Shown: piece by piece, positions 1-7,976 of the stretch
Layout of the letters: each line of letters opens with the position of its first letter
Position numbering within the stretch: position 1 is the stretch's first letter
From: Pseudomonas oryzihabitans
GTDB taxonomy: Bacteria; Pseudomonadota; Gammaproteobacteria; Pseudomonadales; Pseudomonadaceae
NCBI RefSeq assembly: GCF_001518815.1
Contig: NZ_CP013987.1
Location: 3,804,501-3,868,500 of the forward strand
Length of the DNA stretch: 64,000 nucleotides
Direction: 5' to 3'
Program-made: the position numbers and the translations under genes
The notes under the pieces: model-generated
What the model was told of the DNA's origin: nothing
Databases searched by the model: none
Seen by the model: only the letters and a program-made list of their open reading frames with translations

Positions 1-2
1 TC

Positions 3-1247
3 ACCCCGGGACTGCTGATCTGTCAGGCCCTGGGCGTCTCGCCGCGCGACACCAACCTGATCGTTTCCATGTCGCTGGTGATCTCCGGCATCGCCACCTT
101 CGTCCAGTGTCGGCGCTTCGGGCCATTCGGCGCCGGCCTGCTGATCGTCCAGGGCACCAGCTTCAACTTCGTCGGCCCACTGATCGCCGGTGGCGCCCTG
201 ATGGTCAAGAACGGTACCCCGGTGGAAGCCGTGATGGCGGCCATCTTCGGCGTGGTCATGGCGGGCTCCTTCGTCGAGATGGGCGTGTCGCGGGTGCTGC
301 CCTTCGTCAAGCGCCTCATCACCCCGCTGGTGACCGGCATCGTGGTGCTGATGATCGGCCTGACCCTGATCAAGGTCGGCCTGATCAGCATGGGCGGCGG
401 CTTCGCGGCCCTGGGCAACGGCACCTTCGCCAATGGCGAGAACCTGCTGCTGTCGGGCACCGTGCTGGCCACCATCGTGGTGCTCAATCGCATCCCGCTG
501 CGCGGCCTGCGCAGCAGCGCCATCGTCGTCGCCCTGTTGCTGGGCTATGCCCTGGCGGCCTGGCTGGGACGCCTGAATTTCACCGGCATGCATGACGCCG
601 CCTGGGTGCAGATTCCCCTGCCACTGCACTTCGGCCTGGGCTTTTCCTGGTCGCTGTTCGTGCCGCTGCTGGTGATCTACCTGGTGACCTCGCTGGAGGC
701 CATCGGCGACATCACCGCCACCAGCAAGGTCTCGCGCGAACCGGTGGAAGGCCCGCTGTGGATGAGCCGGATCAAGGGCGGGGTGCTGGTCAACGGCGCC
801 AACTCGCTGCTGGCCGGACTCTTCAACACCTTTCCCAGCTCGGTGTTCGCCCAGAACAACGGGGTGATCCAGCTGACCGGTATCGCCAGTCGCCATGTCG
901 GGCTGTGGATCGCCGCCATCCTGGTGCTGCTGGGCCTGTTCCCGGCGGTGGCCGGGGTGATCCAGGCGGTGCCCGAGCCAGTGCTCGGGGGCGCGGCCAT
1001 GGTGATGTTCGGCGCGGTCGCCGCCTCGGGGATCAACATTCTTGCCGGCGTCGAACTGGACCGCCGCGCGCTGCTGATCATCGCCGTATCCCTGGCGCTG
1101 GGCCTGGGCATATCCCAGGTGCCGGAATTCCTCGCCCATATGCCCGCCGGCCTGCGTGCGGTGCTGGAATCCGGCGTCGCCACCGGTGGCCTGTGCGCCC
1201 TGCTGATGAACTGGTTCCTGCCAGAAACGCCCAAGGCCGCCGACTAG
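3..1247 (+). CDS. NCS2-family xanthine/urate-type permease, 5' end outside window
   Basis: The reading frame is open to the left edge, so the start is missing; 414 residues are visible of a family that usually runs to about 430-500. The protein is a chain of hydrophobic segments typical of nucleobase:cation symporter-2 (NAT/NCS2) inner-membrane carriers. The family signature is visible at nt 852-881 as QNNGVIQLTG, which fits [QEP]-N-x-G-x(4)-T-[RKG]; Q in the first place and G in the last are the xanthine/urate pattern rather than the uracil (E...R) pattern. It most likely imports a purine with H+ or Na+. Substrate is inferred from the motif only. The gene is followed by a small unrelated ORF, with no terminator that I can see. 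Confidence 0.85.
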   Translation, partial: TPGLLICQALGVSPRDTNLIVSMSLVISGIATFVQCRRFGPFGAGLLIVQGTSFNFVGPLIAGGALMVKNGTPVEAVMAAIFGVVMAGSFVEMGVSRVLPFVKRLITPLVTGIVVLMIGLTLIKVGLISMGGGFAALGNGTFANGENLLLSGTVLATIVVLNRIPLRGLRSSAIVVALLLGYALAAWLGRLNFTGMHDAAWVQIPLPLHFGLGFSWSLFVPLLVIYLVTSLEAIGDITATSKVSREPVEGPLWMSRIKGGVLVNGANSLLAGLFNTFPSSVFAQNNGVIQLTGIASRHVGLWIAAILVLLGLFPAVAGVIQAVPEPVLGGAAMVMFGAVAASGINILAGVELDRRALLIIAVSLALGLGISQVPEFLAHMPAGLRAVLESGVATGGLCALLMNWFLPETPKAAD

Positions 1248-1368
1248 ATGGCCTTTTTCATCCGGGGGCTGAAGTTCCACGCAGGGGTGCCGATAGCCTG
1301 GGCAAGTCACCTGTGGACTCGCCGCGATCGTCGTTTCGACCGTGGGCGACCCACCCAGCAGAGCGCCC

Positions 1369-1569
1369 ATGATCAGCCCGGATGTTCCTGTCGTTAAGGT
1401 ACCGCTGCGCGAATATGCCGCCTTGGCGCGTGCCATGGGCGCCACCGTCTTTGCCCAGAACCTCGAGAAGCAGCCGGGCGAACTGGTCGGCTGGCGCTTT
1501 CCCAAGGGCTGCTTCGTGCAGAAGGCGCACTTCCAGATACTGCTGGGCCGCCAGCCGGAGACCCTCTAG
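1369..1569 (+). CDS. Small hypothetical protein (66 aa)
   Basis: A 66-residue ORF starting MISPDVPVVKVP. An in-frame GTG at 1342 would add nine residues, but ATG at 1369 gives the more natural N terminus. It has no signal peptide or membrane segment and one cysteine, in the stretch FPKGCFVQKAHF. The codon third positions are GC-rich as in neighbouring genes, and the frame fills the space between two real genes. Its stop shares the four bases CTAG (1566-1569) with the stop of the convergent DUF523 gene. I do not recognise the family; it may be a conserved Pseudomonas small protein. The coding call is moderately supported, the function unknown. Confidence 0.55.
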   Translation: MISPDVPVVKVPLREYAALARAMGATVFAQNLEKQPGELVGWRFPKGCFVQKAHFQILLGRQPETL

Positions 1570-2060
1570 CGAGGGTCTTCCTGGGCGGCCAGAAAACGCT
1601 GGGCCGCCGCCAGCTCGGTCTCGTTGAATACGGCGACACCCGCGCGTTTCAAGGCAGCTGCCGTGACGCCCTCACCTGCCACCCGGGTGCCGCTGAAGGT
1701 GCCATCGTAATTTTCCAGATTGCCGCAGGAAGGGCTGCGCGCCTTGAGCACGGCCAGGCGGATGCCATGACGCGCGACCAGTTCGAGCGCGGCCTCGGCG
1801 CCGGCAACGAACGCCGCGGTCACCTCCTCTCCCGTGTCGGTCACGACCGGCAGCCGGCCATCCAGCACGGCGCCACCCTGGCCGCCGGGGATCTCGGCGG
1901 GCGGACGCGGGGTGGGCAGCCCACCCGCCACTTCCGGACAGAGCGGCACGATGCGTCCCTCCTCCTGCCAGACGCCAAGCAGATCGAAGGGACCATGGGC
2001 GCCACCGTCGTAGCGCACCCGATGCCCCAGCAGGCAACGACTCACCAGTATCTTTTCCAT
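1566..2060 (-). CDS. DUF523 family protein
   Basis: A 164-residue soluble protein with the DUF523 (YbbK-type) pattern: N-terminal ILVSRCLLG with a conserved Cys, then RYDGG, then CPEVAGGLPTPRPPAEI, and late in the chain KARSPSCG. The conserved cysteines suggest metal or thiol chemistry, but no biochemical role is established for this family as far as I know. Length matches the stand-alone form of the domain. The stop overlaps that of the small convergent gene at 1369-1569. It lies upstream of, and in the same direction as, nothing obvious: the next minus-strand gene (2OG oxygenase) ends 33 bp further on, so the two may be co-transcribed with the oxygenase first. Confidence 0.85.
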   Translation of the reverse strand: MEKILVSRCLLGHRVRYDGGAHGPFDLLGVWQEEGRIVPLCPEVAGGLPTPRPPAEIPGGQGGAVLDGRLPVVTDTGEEVTAAFVAGAEAALELVARHGIRLAVLKARSPSCGNLENYDGTFSGTRVAGEGVTAAALKRAGVAVFNETELAAAQRFLAAQEDPR

Positions 2061-2092
2061 GCGTCCCTCCTGGTCAGATGCCAGTCCACTGT

Positions 2093-2725
2093 CTAAGCCT
2101 GCAGCGGATTCTCGCCGCGGCGGCGGAACCAGCCAGTGAGCGACAGCCGTTCGCGAGTGGCCGGCAGGACCTCGTGGGGCAACTGGCCGGAAAGAAAGCA
2201 GACCAGACTGCCGCCCAGGGGCAGGACGTCCTGCTGACGCTCCTGGTCGAGATAGAGGCGTAGCTCACCGCCCTGCTCCGGCAGCCAGGCATCGTTGAGA
2301 TAGAGCACCAGGGAGACCATGCGCCGGTCATCGTCGCGGAAGCGATCCAGATGCCGGGCATAGAAGGCGCCAGGCGGATAGAGGGCGAAGTGGCTCTCGT
2401 AGTCTTCCAGGCCCAGGAACAGGGTGCGATTGAAGGCTTCGCGCAAGGTGTCCATCAGGTGCAGATAGCGCTGCACGCCCGGATGGGCATCGTCCGGCTC
2501 CAGCCAGGCGATGTGATCGCCACGGACCCCTTCGCGGATCAGCGGGCTGTCGCCGCGACCGATGCCGGCGCGCTCCAGCTCGCCGCGGGCATGGCGCAAC
2601 CGGCACTCGGCCGCCAGCTCGGCGGTGAGATCCAGGGGCAGGAAGATGCTCTGCCGCGACCAGCCATGCTCGGCGAGATCGTCGACGATACGTTGCAGCA
2701 GGGGATGCTCGGGGTGCAGAGCCAT
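2093..2725 (-). CDS. 2OG-Fe(II) oxygenase, prolyl-hydroxylase (PHD/SM-20) type
   Basis: A 210-residue protein of the prolyl 4-hydroxylase superfamily. The iron triad is visible as H125-x-D127 (in YARHLDRF) and H184 (in LPHEVLP), with R193 nine residues later as the 2-oxoglutarate-binding arginine; this spacing is that of the HIF prolyl hydroxylases. Pseudomonas has a characterised member, PPHD, which hydroxylates a proline of EF-Tu, and this protein resembles it in length and in the C-terminal RERLSLTGWFRRRG. It would use O2, Fe2+ and 2-oxoglutarate in the cytoplasm. The start at 2725 (MALHPEH) was chosen because the longer frame upstream is arginine-rich and lacks family similarity. The EF-Tu substrate is inferred by family. 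Confidence 0.88.
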   Translation of the reverse strand: MALHPEHPLLQRIVDDLAEHGWSRQSIFLPLDLTAELAAECRLRHARGELERAGIGRGDSPLIREGVRGDHIAWLEPDDAHPGVQRYLHLMDTLREAFNRTLFLGLEDYESHFALYPPGAFYARHLDRFRDDDRRMVSLVLYLNDAWLPEQGGELRLYLDQERQQDVLPLGGSLVCFLSGQLPHEVLPATRERLSLTGWFRRRGENPLQA

Positions 2726-2903
2726 CACGAAAACCAGGCTAACCGGGCCACGCCGGCGGGATGCCGAGTGTAAGAGAAGTCGGCCGCGCCTGCGCGCCTC
2801 CCTCGACCAGGCGACGAATGCCCGGGGTGAGCGCCTCGACAGCCAGCCTGGGGTTGCCGACAATGGCGGACTTTTCGGCTCCGCGCCGCTGCCCGAGGTG
2901 TCC

Positions 2904-3641
2904 ATGCGCGTTCTGTTCGCTTCCCTGCTTTTCGCCATCAGCCTGCCCGCCCTGGCCGACGATACGGTCAGTCTCTATCAGGCCGCGGGTTGGCCCGAGC
3001 AGCGCGGACACTTCCGCGATGCCCTGCAGGCCGCCCAGCAGCGCTATCAGAACAGTCTGCCGCCGGCGCTCTACCAGAGCCTGGTGGACAACAGCAACAA
3101 GCGCTATACCGCCGCGGCCATCGACCAGCGTGCCCTGGCCGCGCTACGTCAAAGCCTGCCTGCCGACGGCCCCGCGCTGCAGTTCTTCCAGTCGCCGGTA
3201 GGGCGCAAGGTGGTCGCCGCGGAAATCGCCGCCACGCGCAGCGATCAGCTGGCGAAGAATGCCAACGGCGTGCCCCAGGTGCAGGCCAGTCCTGCCCGTC
3301 GCGCCCACGCCAAGCGTCTGGCCAGCGCCCTGCCCGTGCGTGAAGCCGGCGCCGAGGTCAGCGTGGCCCTGGCCGGCCTGGCCGCCGACAGCCTGAGCTC
3401 GATGCTGCCTGGGCTGATGGGGCAGCAGCAGTCCGGCGGCATGATCGAGCAGCAGCGGCAGCGATTCATCCAGCAGATGAATGCCGGTGATTTGGAAAAC
3501 ACCCTGCTCTATGTCTACCGCCCCCTGAACGACAACGAACTCGGCCAGTTCGCCGACTTTGCCAGCTCGCCCAACGGCAGCGCCTACTACCGGGCCGCCG
3601 TGGCCGCGCTGCGCGCTGGCCTGGGTAGCGGCGGTCAGTAA
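2904..3641 (+). CDS. Periplasmic DUF2059-like protein
   Basis: A 245-residue secreted protein. The first 19 residues form a clear Sec signal peptide (MRVLFASLLFAISLPALA, cleavage before DD). Two similar segments follow: LQFFQSPVGRKVVAAEIA in the middle and FADFASSPNGSAYYRAAVAAL near the C terminus; both look like the tail of the DUF2059 helical domain (a pattern of phenylalanine, SP and glycine followed by a helix). The start at 2904 was chosen by the signal peptide; the frame upstream of it is a shadow of the divergent oxygenase gene. No enzymatic residues are apparent. The family assignment is tentative and the role unknown. It is divergently placed from the oxygenase and convergent with the hydrolase that ends 6 bp further on. 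Confidence 0.7.
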   Translation: MRVLFASLLFAISLPALADDTVSLYQAAGWPEQRGHFRDALQAAQQRYQNSLPPALYQSLVDNSNKRYTAAAIDQRALAALRQSLPADGPALQFFQSPVGRKVVAAEIAATRSDQLAKNANGVPQVQASPARRAHAKRLASALPVREAGAEVSVALAGLAADSLSSMLPGLMGQQQSGGMIEQQRQRFIQQMNAGDLENTLLYVYRPLNDNELGQFADFASSPNGSAYYRAAVAALRAGLGSGGQ

Positions 3642-3647
3642 GGCTGT

Positions 3648-4586
3648 TCAGGCGAGACGCTCGTCCAGCCAGCGGAAGTAGCGCTGGCGCAGGCTTGGCG
3701 TCTCGTTGACCAGATGATGCCGCGCCTCTGGCAGGCGCAGCACCTCGGGCCGGGCGAACTTGGCCTCCAGCACCCCCAGGTTGTGCCGCCAGTCGACGGT
3801 GAAGTCCTGCTCGCCCTGGATCACCAGGGGGCTACGGGTGCTGGCCGGCGCGCCTTCCAGTTGTGGAATCCAGCGCGCCAGGGCGCCTACCCACTGAGCC
3901 GGCAGTTCCCGCGGTTGCAAGGTGTCCTGCTGCAAGAAGTCAAGGAAGGCTGGATCGCCGGAATTCACCGAGAAGCGTCGTGGCAGGGCACGCACGAAGG
4001 GCTTTACCAGCCGATAGGTCCACAGCCCCTGGCGCCAGGCATGGGGCCTGATCAGTGGTGCCAGCAGCACCGTCTCGCCCAGCTCGGGCGCGGGATCGCC
4101 CCTCAGCAGATAGTCCAGCAGGATGGCGCCACCGGTGCTCTGGCCCAGCAGGTGCCAGGGTTGCGGCAACGCTAGACGCCGCGCCTCGGCGATCAGCGCG
4201 GCCAGGGCGACCTGGTATTCGGCGAAGTCGTTGATGCTGGCGCGGGCGCCGCTCGACAATCCATGCCCGGGCAAGTCGCAGGCCAGCACCGCCAGCTGCC
4301 GTGACAGGGCCCAGTCCACCACATGGCCATAGAGACCCATGTGATCGTAGTAGCCGTGCAGCATCAGCAGGCTGCCGCGTGGCTCAGGCGGCCACCAACC
4401 CTGGACCGCGAGCTGGTAGCTGCCCGCTGGCAGGGCGCCCAGCGCCACAGTGACTCCGGGGTGTACCAGGCTATCCGCCAGGCGGTAATGGGCGCGATAG
4501 CCCTGGTGGTCGGCATCCGCTGGCAGGTCGCGGCGCAGGGGCACCAAGGCCTGGCGCAGGCGGTCTAGATCGAAGTCAGGCGTCAT
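3648..4586 (-). CDS. Alpha/beta hydrolase, lysophospholipase-like
   Basis: A 312-residue alpha/beta hydrolase fold protein of the serine-aminopeptidase S33 / monoacylglycerol lipase type. The nucleophile elbow is GQSTG with Ser150; the oxyanion-hole HG motif lies at 77-78 (LMLHGYYDH); the acid is probably Asp261 (IQGEQDFTVDW) and the base His290 (EARHHLVNE). It carries no signal peptide, so it acts in the cytoplasm or at the membrane surface on an ester, perhaps a lysophospholipid or acylglycerol. Start 4586 (MTPDFDLDRL) was taken because the extra 38 residues of the longer frame are not family-like. It diverges from the marR-led efflux operon, and the 182-bp gap between them holds the MarR-type palindromes, so the regulator could also affect this gene. 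Confidence 0.85.
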   Translation of the reverse strand: MTPDFDLDRLRQALVPLRRDLPADADHQGYRAHYRLADSLVHPGVTVALGALPAGSYQLAVQGWWPPEPRGSLLMLHGYYDHMGLYGHVVDWALSRQLAVLACDLPGHGLSSGARASINDFAEYQVALAALIAEARRLALPQPWHLLGQSTGGAILLDYLLRGDPAPELGETVLLAPLIRPHAWRQGLWTYRLVKPFVRALPRRFSVNSGDPAFLDFLQQDTLQPRELPAQWVGALARWIPQLEGAPASTRSPLVIQGEQDFTVDWRHNLGVLEAKFARPEVLRLPEARHHLVNETPSLRQRYFRWLDERLA

Positions 4587-4717
4587 GGGTCGGTTCAAAC
4601 TGAAGTTGCCCCCATGATCGGCGTCCGGGCCGCTACAGGACAAGGGTCCGCCAAAGGACTTTTCCAATTGTTTCAAAATGCGCAACGCTCCCCTGCGCAA
4701 AGGTGTCTGAATATTTC

Positions 4718-4731
4718 ACTGCCTAGGCAGT
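4718..4731. promoter_or_regulatory. MarR-type operator, perfect 14-bp palindrome
   Basis: ACTGCCTAGGCAGT is a perfect palindrome 38 bp upstream of the chosen marR start. MarR dimers bind such short inverted repeats next to their own promoters. A second, degenerate copy lies 31 bp (about three helical turns) downstream. Confidence 0.7.
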
Positions 4732-4747
4732 ATTCTGGATGCGCTTG

Positions 4748-4762
4748 ATTGCCTGGGCAGAT
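4748..4762. promoter_or_regulatory. Second MarR-type half-palindrome
   Basis: ATTGCCTGGGCAGAT repeats the TGCC...GGCA core of the palindrome at 4718-4731 and ends 6 bp before the marR start at 4769. Centre-to-centre distance is 31 bp, placing both sites on the same face of the helix. If bound it would block the promoter or the ribosome site. Confidence 0.55.
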
Positions 4763-4768
4763 ACTGCA

Positions 4769-5239
4769 ATGTCACATTTCGACCGAAGCAACTTTCCACT
4801 GCGCAACTCCGTAGGCCATTTGATCCACCTCGCGAACCAGTACAAGGATCGCGTGCTGGACAGCCACCTCGCGCCCTACGACATCACCGCTGCCCAGTTC
4901 AAGGTGCTGCTGCTGCTGGCCCGCGACCAGACCGACACCCCGGCCGAACTCAGCCGTTGCCTGTCGCTCGACAGCGGCGCCATGACCCGCATGCTCGATC
5001 GCCTGGAAGCCAAGGGCCTGCTGCGCCGCGTGCGTAGCCTGAGCGATCGTCGCCAGGTGCGGCTGGAGCTGACCGAACAGGGCCAAGCCCTGAGCAGTGA
5101 ACTCATGCAGATCGGCGTGGATGCTCTCAATGACCTCACCCACTGCCTGGACCGCCAGGAGCTGGATGACCTCGAACGCCTGCTACGCCGACTGCTCGGC
5201 CCCTCCGGCCTGTTGCCGGCGCCCTCTGGAGACCTCTGA
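4769..5239 (+). CDS. MarR family transcriptional regulator of efflux operon
   Basis: A 156-residue winged-helix protein. The MarR DNA-binding core is visible in ITAAQFKVLLLLARD, PAELSRCLSLDSGAMTRMLDRLEAKGLL (recognition helix) and the wing RVRSLSDRRQVRLELT. ATG 4769 (MSHFDRSNF) is preferred over the in-frame ATG at 4739, because the latter would place one putative operator inside the coding region. It is the first gene of a tight operon (3 bp to the outer-membrane factor) and probably represses itself and the pump until a ligand binds, as EmrR does for emrAB. The ligand cannot be read from the sequence. Confidence 0.9.
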   Translation: MSHFDRSNFPLRNSVGHLIHLANQYKDRVLDSHLAPYDITAAQFKVLLLLARDQTDTPAELSRCLSLDSGAMTRMLDRLEAKGLLRRVRSLSDRRQVRLELTEQGQALSSELMQIGVDALNDLTHCLDRQELDDLERLLRRLLGPSGLLPAPSGDL

Positions 5240-5242
5240 TCC

Positions 5243-6697
5243 ATGACCTTTCGCCTGCCATTGACCGCCCTCTGCGCCGCCCTGCTGCTGGCCGGCTGCG
5301 TGTCGTCCGAAGGGCTGAACACCCAGGGGCACGCCGTGGATCCGGCCACCCTCAAGGGCGACGCCACCTTTGCCGGCGATCGCCTCTCCCCTGTCCAGTG
5401 GCCGAGCGCCGACTGGTGGACGCGGCTGGGCGATCCGCAGCTCGACAACCTGATCCGCGAGGCCCTGCGTGACAGCCCCTCGCTGCAGGAAGCCGATGCG
5501 CGCAGCCGCCAGGCCGATGCCGCGGTGCTCGCCGCCGATGCCAATCGCTATCCACAGATCGACGCCAATGCGGGCGTGACCCGCTCGCGTCTGGCGCGGC
5601 CAGACGATCCGGTCGGCCAGGGTGACCGTTACAGCACCTTGCGCCAACTCAATGTGAGCGGCAGCTATAGCTTCGACCTCTGGGGTGGCCAGCGCGCCGC
5701 CTGGGAGGCCGCACTCGGCCGCGCCCGCGCCGGTGAAGTGGATCGCCAGGCCGCACGCCTGACACTGGCCGCCGATGTCAGCCGCGCCTACAACCAGCTG
5801 GGTCTGGCCTATGCCAATATGGACGTGGCCCAGCAGGACCTGGAGCGTACCCGTGGCATGCTCGACCTGGCCCAGCGCCGGGTGGACGCCGGCCTCGACA
5901 GCGACTACCAGCTGCAGCAGACCCAGAGCCTGGAAGCCAGCGCGGCGGCCTCCCATACCGCGGCTGAACAGCAGGTGCGCACGGCCCAGATCCGTCTCGC
6001 CGTGCTGTTGGGCAAGGGGCCAGACCGTGGCGCCGAGATTCCACGGCCCAAGCTGATCGCCCCCGCCGCGGTGAACCTGCCTGCCCAGTTGCCGGTCGAG
6101 CTGGCCGGGCGTCGTCCGGACCTGATCGCCGCCCGCTGGCGGGTGGAGGCCGCGAGCAAGGACATCGTCGCCAGCAAGACCAACTTCTATCCCAACCTGG
6201 ACCTGACGGTGGCCGCCGGCAGCAAGGCCATCCTCGGCGACGCCTTGCTCGGCGGTCCGGCGCGCTTTTTCAACGTCGGCCCGGCGCTGTCGCTGCCGAT
6301 CTTCGATGCCGGTCGTCGCCGCGCCGATCTCGCCAGCCGCGATGCCGACTATGACTTGGCCGTGGCCCAGTACAACCGGACCCTGGTGCAGGCACTGGGC
6401 GACATCGCCGACGCCATCACTCGCCAGCGCTCGCTGGACCAGCAGATCGTCGAGCAGCAACGGGCACGGGACATCGCCAAGAGCTCCTTCGACATCGCCA
6501 TGCAGCGCTATGGCGCCGGCATCGGCAACTACATCGATGCCCTGACCGTGGAGCAGCAACTGCTGCAGACCGAACGTCAGCTGGCCAGCCTCCAGGCCGA
6601 CCGCGTCGACAGCGGCGTGCTGCTGATGCAGGCCCTGGGTGGCGGCTTCCAACCGTCCAAACTGCCGCCGGCGCCCGCCGCCGCGGCCACACACTGA
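5243..6697 (+). CDS. Efflux outer-membrane factor lipoprotein (NodT/OprM family)
   Basis: A 484-residue outer-membrane efflux protein. It begins with a lipoprotein signal ending LLAGC (lipidated Cys19) and has the two repeated OEP domains with long coiled-coil helices: WWTRLGDPQLDNLIREAL starts the first, and RRPDLIAARWRVEAASKDI is the conserved motif that opens the second. Length is normal for the NodT family. It supplies the outer-membrane channel for the adaptor and pump encoded immediately downstream, so the operon encodes a complete tripartite exporter. The start follows the marR stop by 3 bp, implying translational coupling. Confidence 0.95.
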   Translation: MTFRLPLTALCAALLLAGCVSSEGLNTQGHAVDPATLKGDATFAGDRLSPVQWPSADWWTRLGDPQLDNLIREALRDSPSLQEADARSRQADAAVLAADANRYPQIDANAGVTRSRLARPDDPVGQGDRYSTLRQLNVSGSYSFDLWGGQRAAWEAALGRARAGEVDRQAARLTLAADVSRAYNQLGLAYANMDVAQQDLERTRGMLDLAQRRVDAGLDSDYQLQQTQSLEASAAASHTAAEQQVRTAQIRLAVLLGKGPDRGAEIPRPKLIAPAAVNLPAQLPVELAGRRPDLIAARWRVEAASKDIVASKTNFYPNLDLTVAAGSKAILGDALLGGPARFFNVGPALSLPIFDAGRRRADLASRDADYDLAVAQYNRTLVQALGDIADAITRQRSLDQQIVEQQRARDIAKSSFDIAMQRYGAGIGNYIDALTVEQQLLQTERQLASLQADRVDSGVLLMQALGGGFQPSKLPPAPAAAATH

Positions 6698-6713
6698 TAC
6701 CGAGAGCCCGACC

Positions 6714-7925
6714 ATGGCCGATTCCGCCGCAACCCCCAACGACAATGCCCAGGAGCAGAAGCCGCAGCGCTCCGGCAAACGCAAATTCCTCCTGCTGCTC
6801 CTGCTGCTGGTGGTGATCCTGGCCGGCGTGGGTGTCTACTGCTACCACCTGTTCTATGGCCGCTTCCATGCCGATACCGACGATGCCTACGTCAACGGCA
6901 ACCTGGTGCAGATCACGCCCCAGGTCGTTGGCACCGTGACCCGCATCGCCGTGGATGATGGCGACTACGTCCGCCAGGGCCAGCCGCTGGTGGAATTCGA
7001 TCCCAGCGACACCGCCGTCGCCCAGCAGAGCGCCGAGGCCAACCTGGCCAAGACCGTGCGCCAGGTGCGCGGCCTGTACAGCAACGTCGACAGCTACAAG
7101 GCCCAGGTGGCCGCCCGGCGCGTCGAGGTCGAACGGGCCCGCGCCGACTACGCCCGCCGCCAGCAACTGGCCAAGGGCGGCGCCATCTCCAAGGAAGAAC
7201 TGGCCCACGCCCGCGACACCCTGGTGTCGGCGCAGAGCTCCCTGACCTCCGCCCAGCAGCAACTGGACACCAACCAGGCACTGGTGGACGACACCGAGAT
7301 CGCCTCGCACCCGGACGTCAAGGCCGCCGCCGCCCAGCTGCGCCAGGCCTACCTCAACCATGCCCGCAGCACCCTGGTGGCGCCGGTCAGCGGCTATGTC
7401 GCCAAGCGCTCGGTACAGGTCGGCAGCCGCGTGCAACCCGGCGCGGCCTTGATGGCCGTGGTGCCGCTGGACCAGATCTGGATCGATGCCAACTTCAAGG
7501 AAACCCAGCTCGCCGAGATGCGCATCGGCCAGCCGGTGGAGATCCACTCCGACCTCTATGGCGACGACGTGCGCTATCGCGGCGTGGTGGAAAGCCTGGG
7601 CGTGGGCACCGGCAGCGCCTTCTCGCTCCTGCCGGCGCAGAACGCCACCGGTAACTGGATCAAGATCGTCCAGCGACTGCCAGTGCGTATCCGCCTGGAA
7701 GGCGACAACCTGGACAAGCATCCGCTGCGCATCGGCCTGTCGACCGTCGTCGATGTCGACCTGCACGACCAGGACGGCGCCCGCCTGCCCACCACCACAC
7801 CAAAGCAGCCGCGCTACAGCACCGACGTCTACGATCACCAGTTGGCCGATGCCGACCAGCTAATCCAACAGATCGTCCACAACAACGGTCCGGCGGCACG
7901 CGCCGCGGGCGTCGCCAAGCGCTGA
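6714..7925 (+). CDS. EmrA-like membrane fusion protein (HlyD family)
   Basis: A 403-residue periplasmic adaptor. After a cytoplasmic lysine-rich tail there is one membrane anchor at about residues 25-44, then the EmrA hallmark DTDDAYVNGNLVQITPQVVG (lipoyl half-motif), a long alpha-hairpin (roughly 95-210) that contacts the outer-membrane factor, the second lipoyl half (LVAPVSGYVAKRSVQVGSRV) and beta-barrel. Start 6714 (MADSAATP) fits the family; the frame upstream overlaps the preceding gene. It links the DHA2 pump to the NodT channel. An EmrAB-type system exports hydrophobic drugs, uncouplers or phenolics; the specific substrate here is inferred only to that level. Confidence 0.94.
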   Translation: MADSAATPNDNAQEQKPQRSGKRKFLLLLLLLVVILAGVGVYCYHLFYGRFHADTDDAYVNGNLVQITPQVVGTVTRIAVDDGDYVRQGQPLVEFDPSDTAVAQQSAEANLAKTVRQVRGLYSNVDSYKAQVAARRVEVERARADYARRQQLAKGGAISKEELAHARDTLVSAQSSLTSAQQQLDTNQALVDDTEIASHPDVKAAAAQLRQAYLNHARSTLVAPVSGYVAKRSVQVGSRVQPGAALMAVVPLDQIWIDANFKETQLAEMRIGQPVEIHSDLYGDDVRYRGVVESLGVGTGSAFSLLPAQNATGNWIKIVQRLPVRIRLEGDNLDKHPLRIGLSTVVDVDLHDQDGARLPTTTPKQPRYSTDVYDHQLADADQLIQQIVHNNGPAARAAGVAKR

Positions 7926-7931
7926 GGCCCT

Positions 7932-7953
7932 GGAGGCTCGGTCATGAGCCTCC
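7932..7953 (+). promoter_or_regulatory. Intercistronic hairpin between adaptor and pump genes
   Basis: GGAGGCTC, six bases, GAGCCTCC: a perfect 8-bp stem in the 51-bp gap after the adaptor stop. There is no T-run, so it is more likely an mRNA-stabilising or attenuating hairpin than a full terminator. Confidence 0.5.
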
Positions 7954-7976
7954 CCGCCCCCTTCTGGTAATCCGTC

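Noticed and set aside
4739-4768. Upstream ATG for marR at 4739
   Set aside because: It would place the second putative operator inside the coding region, and it has no better ribosome site than ATG 4769.
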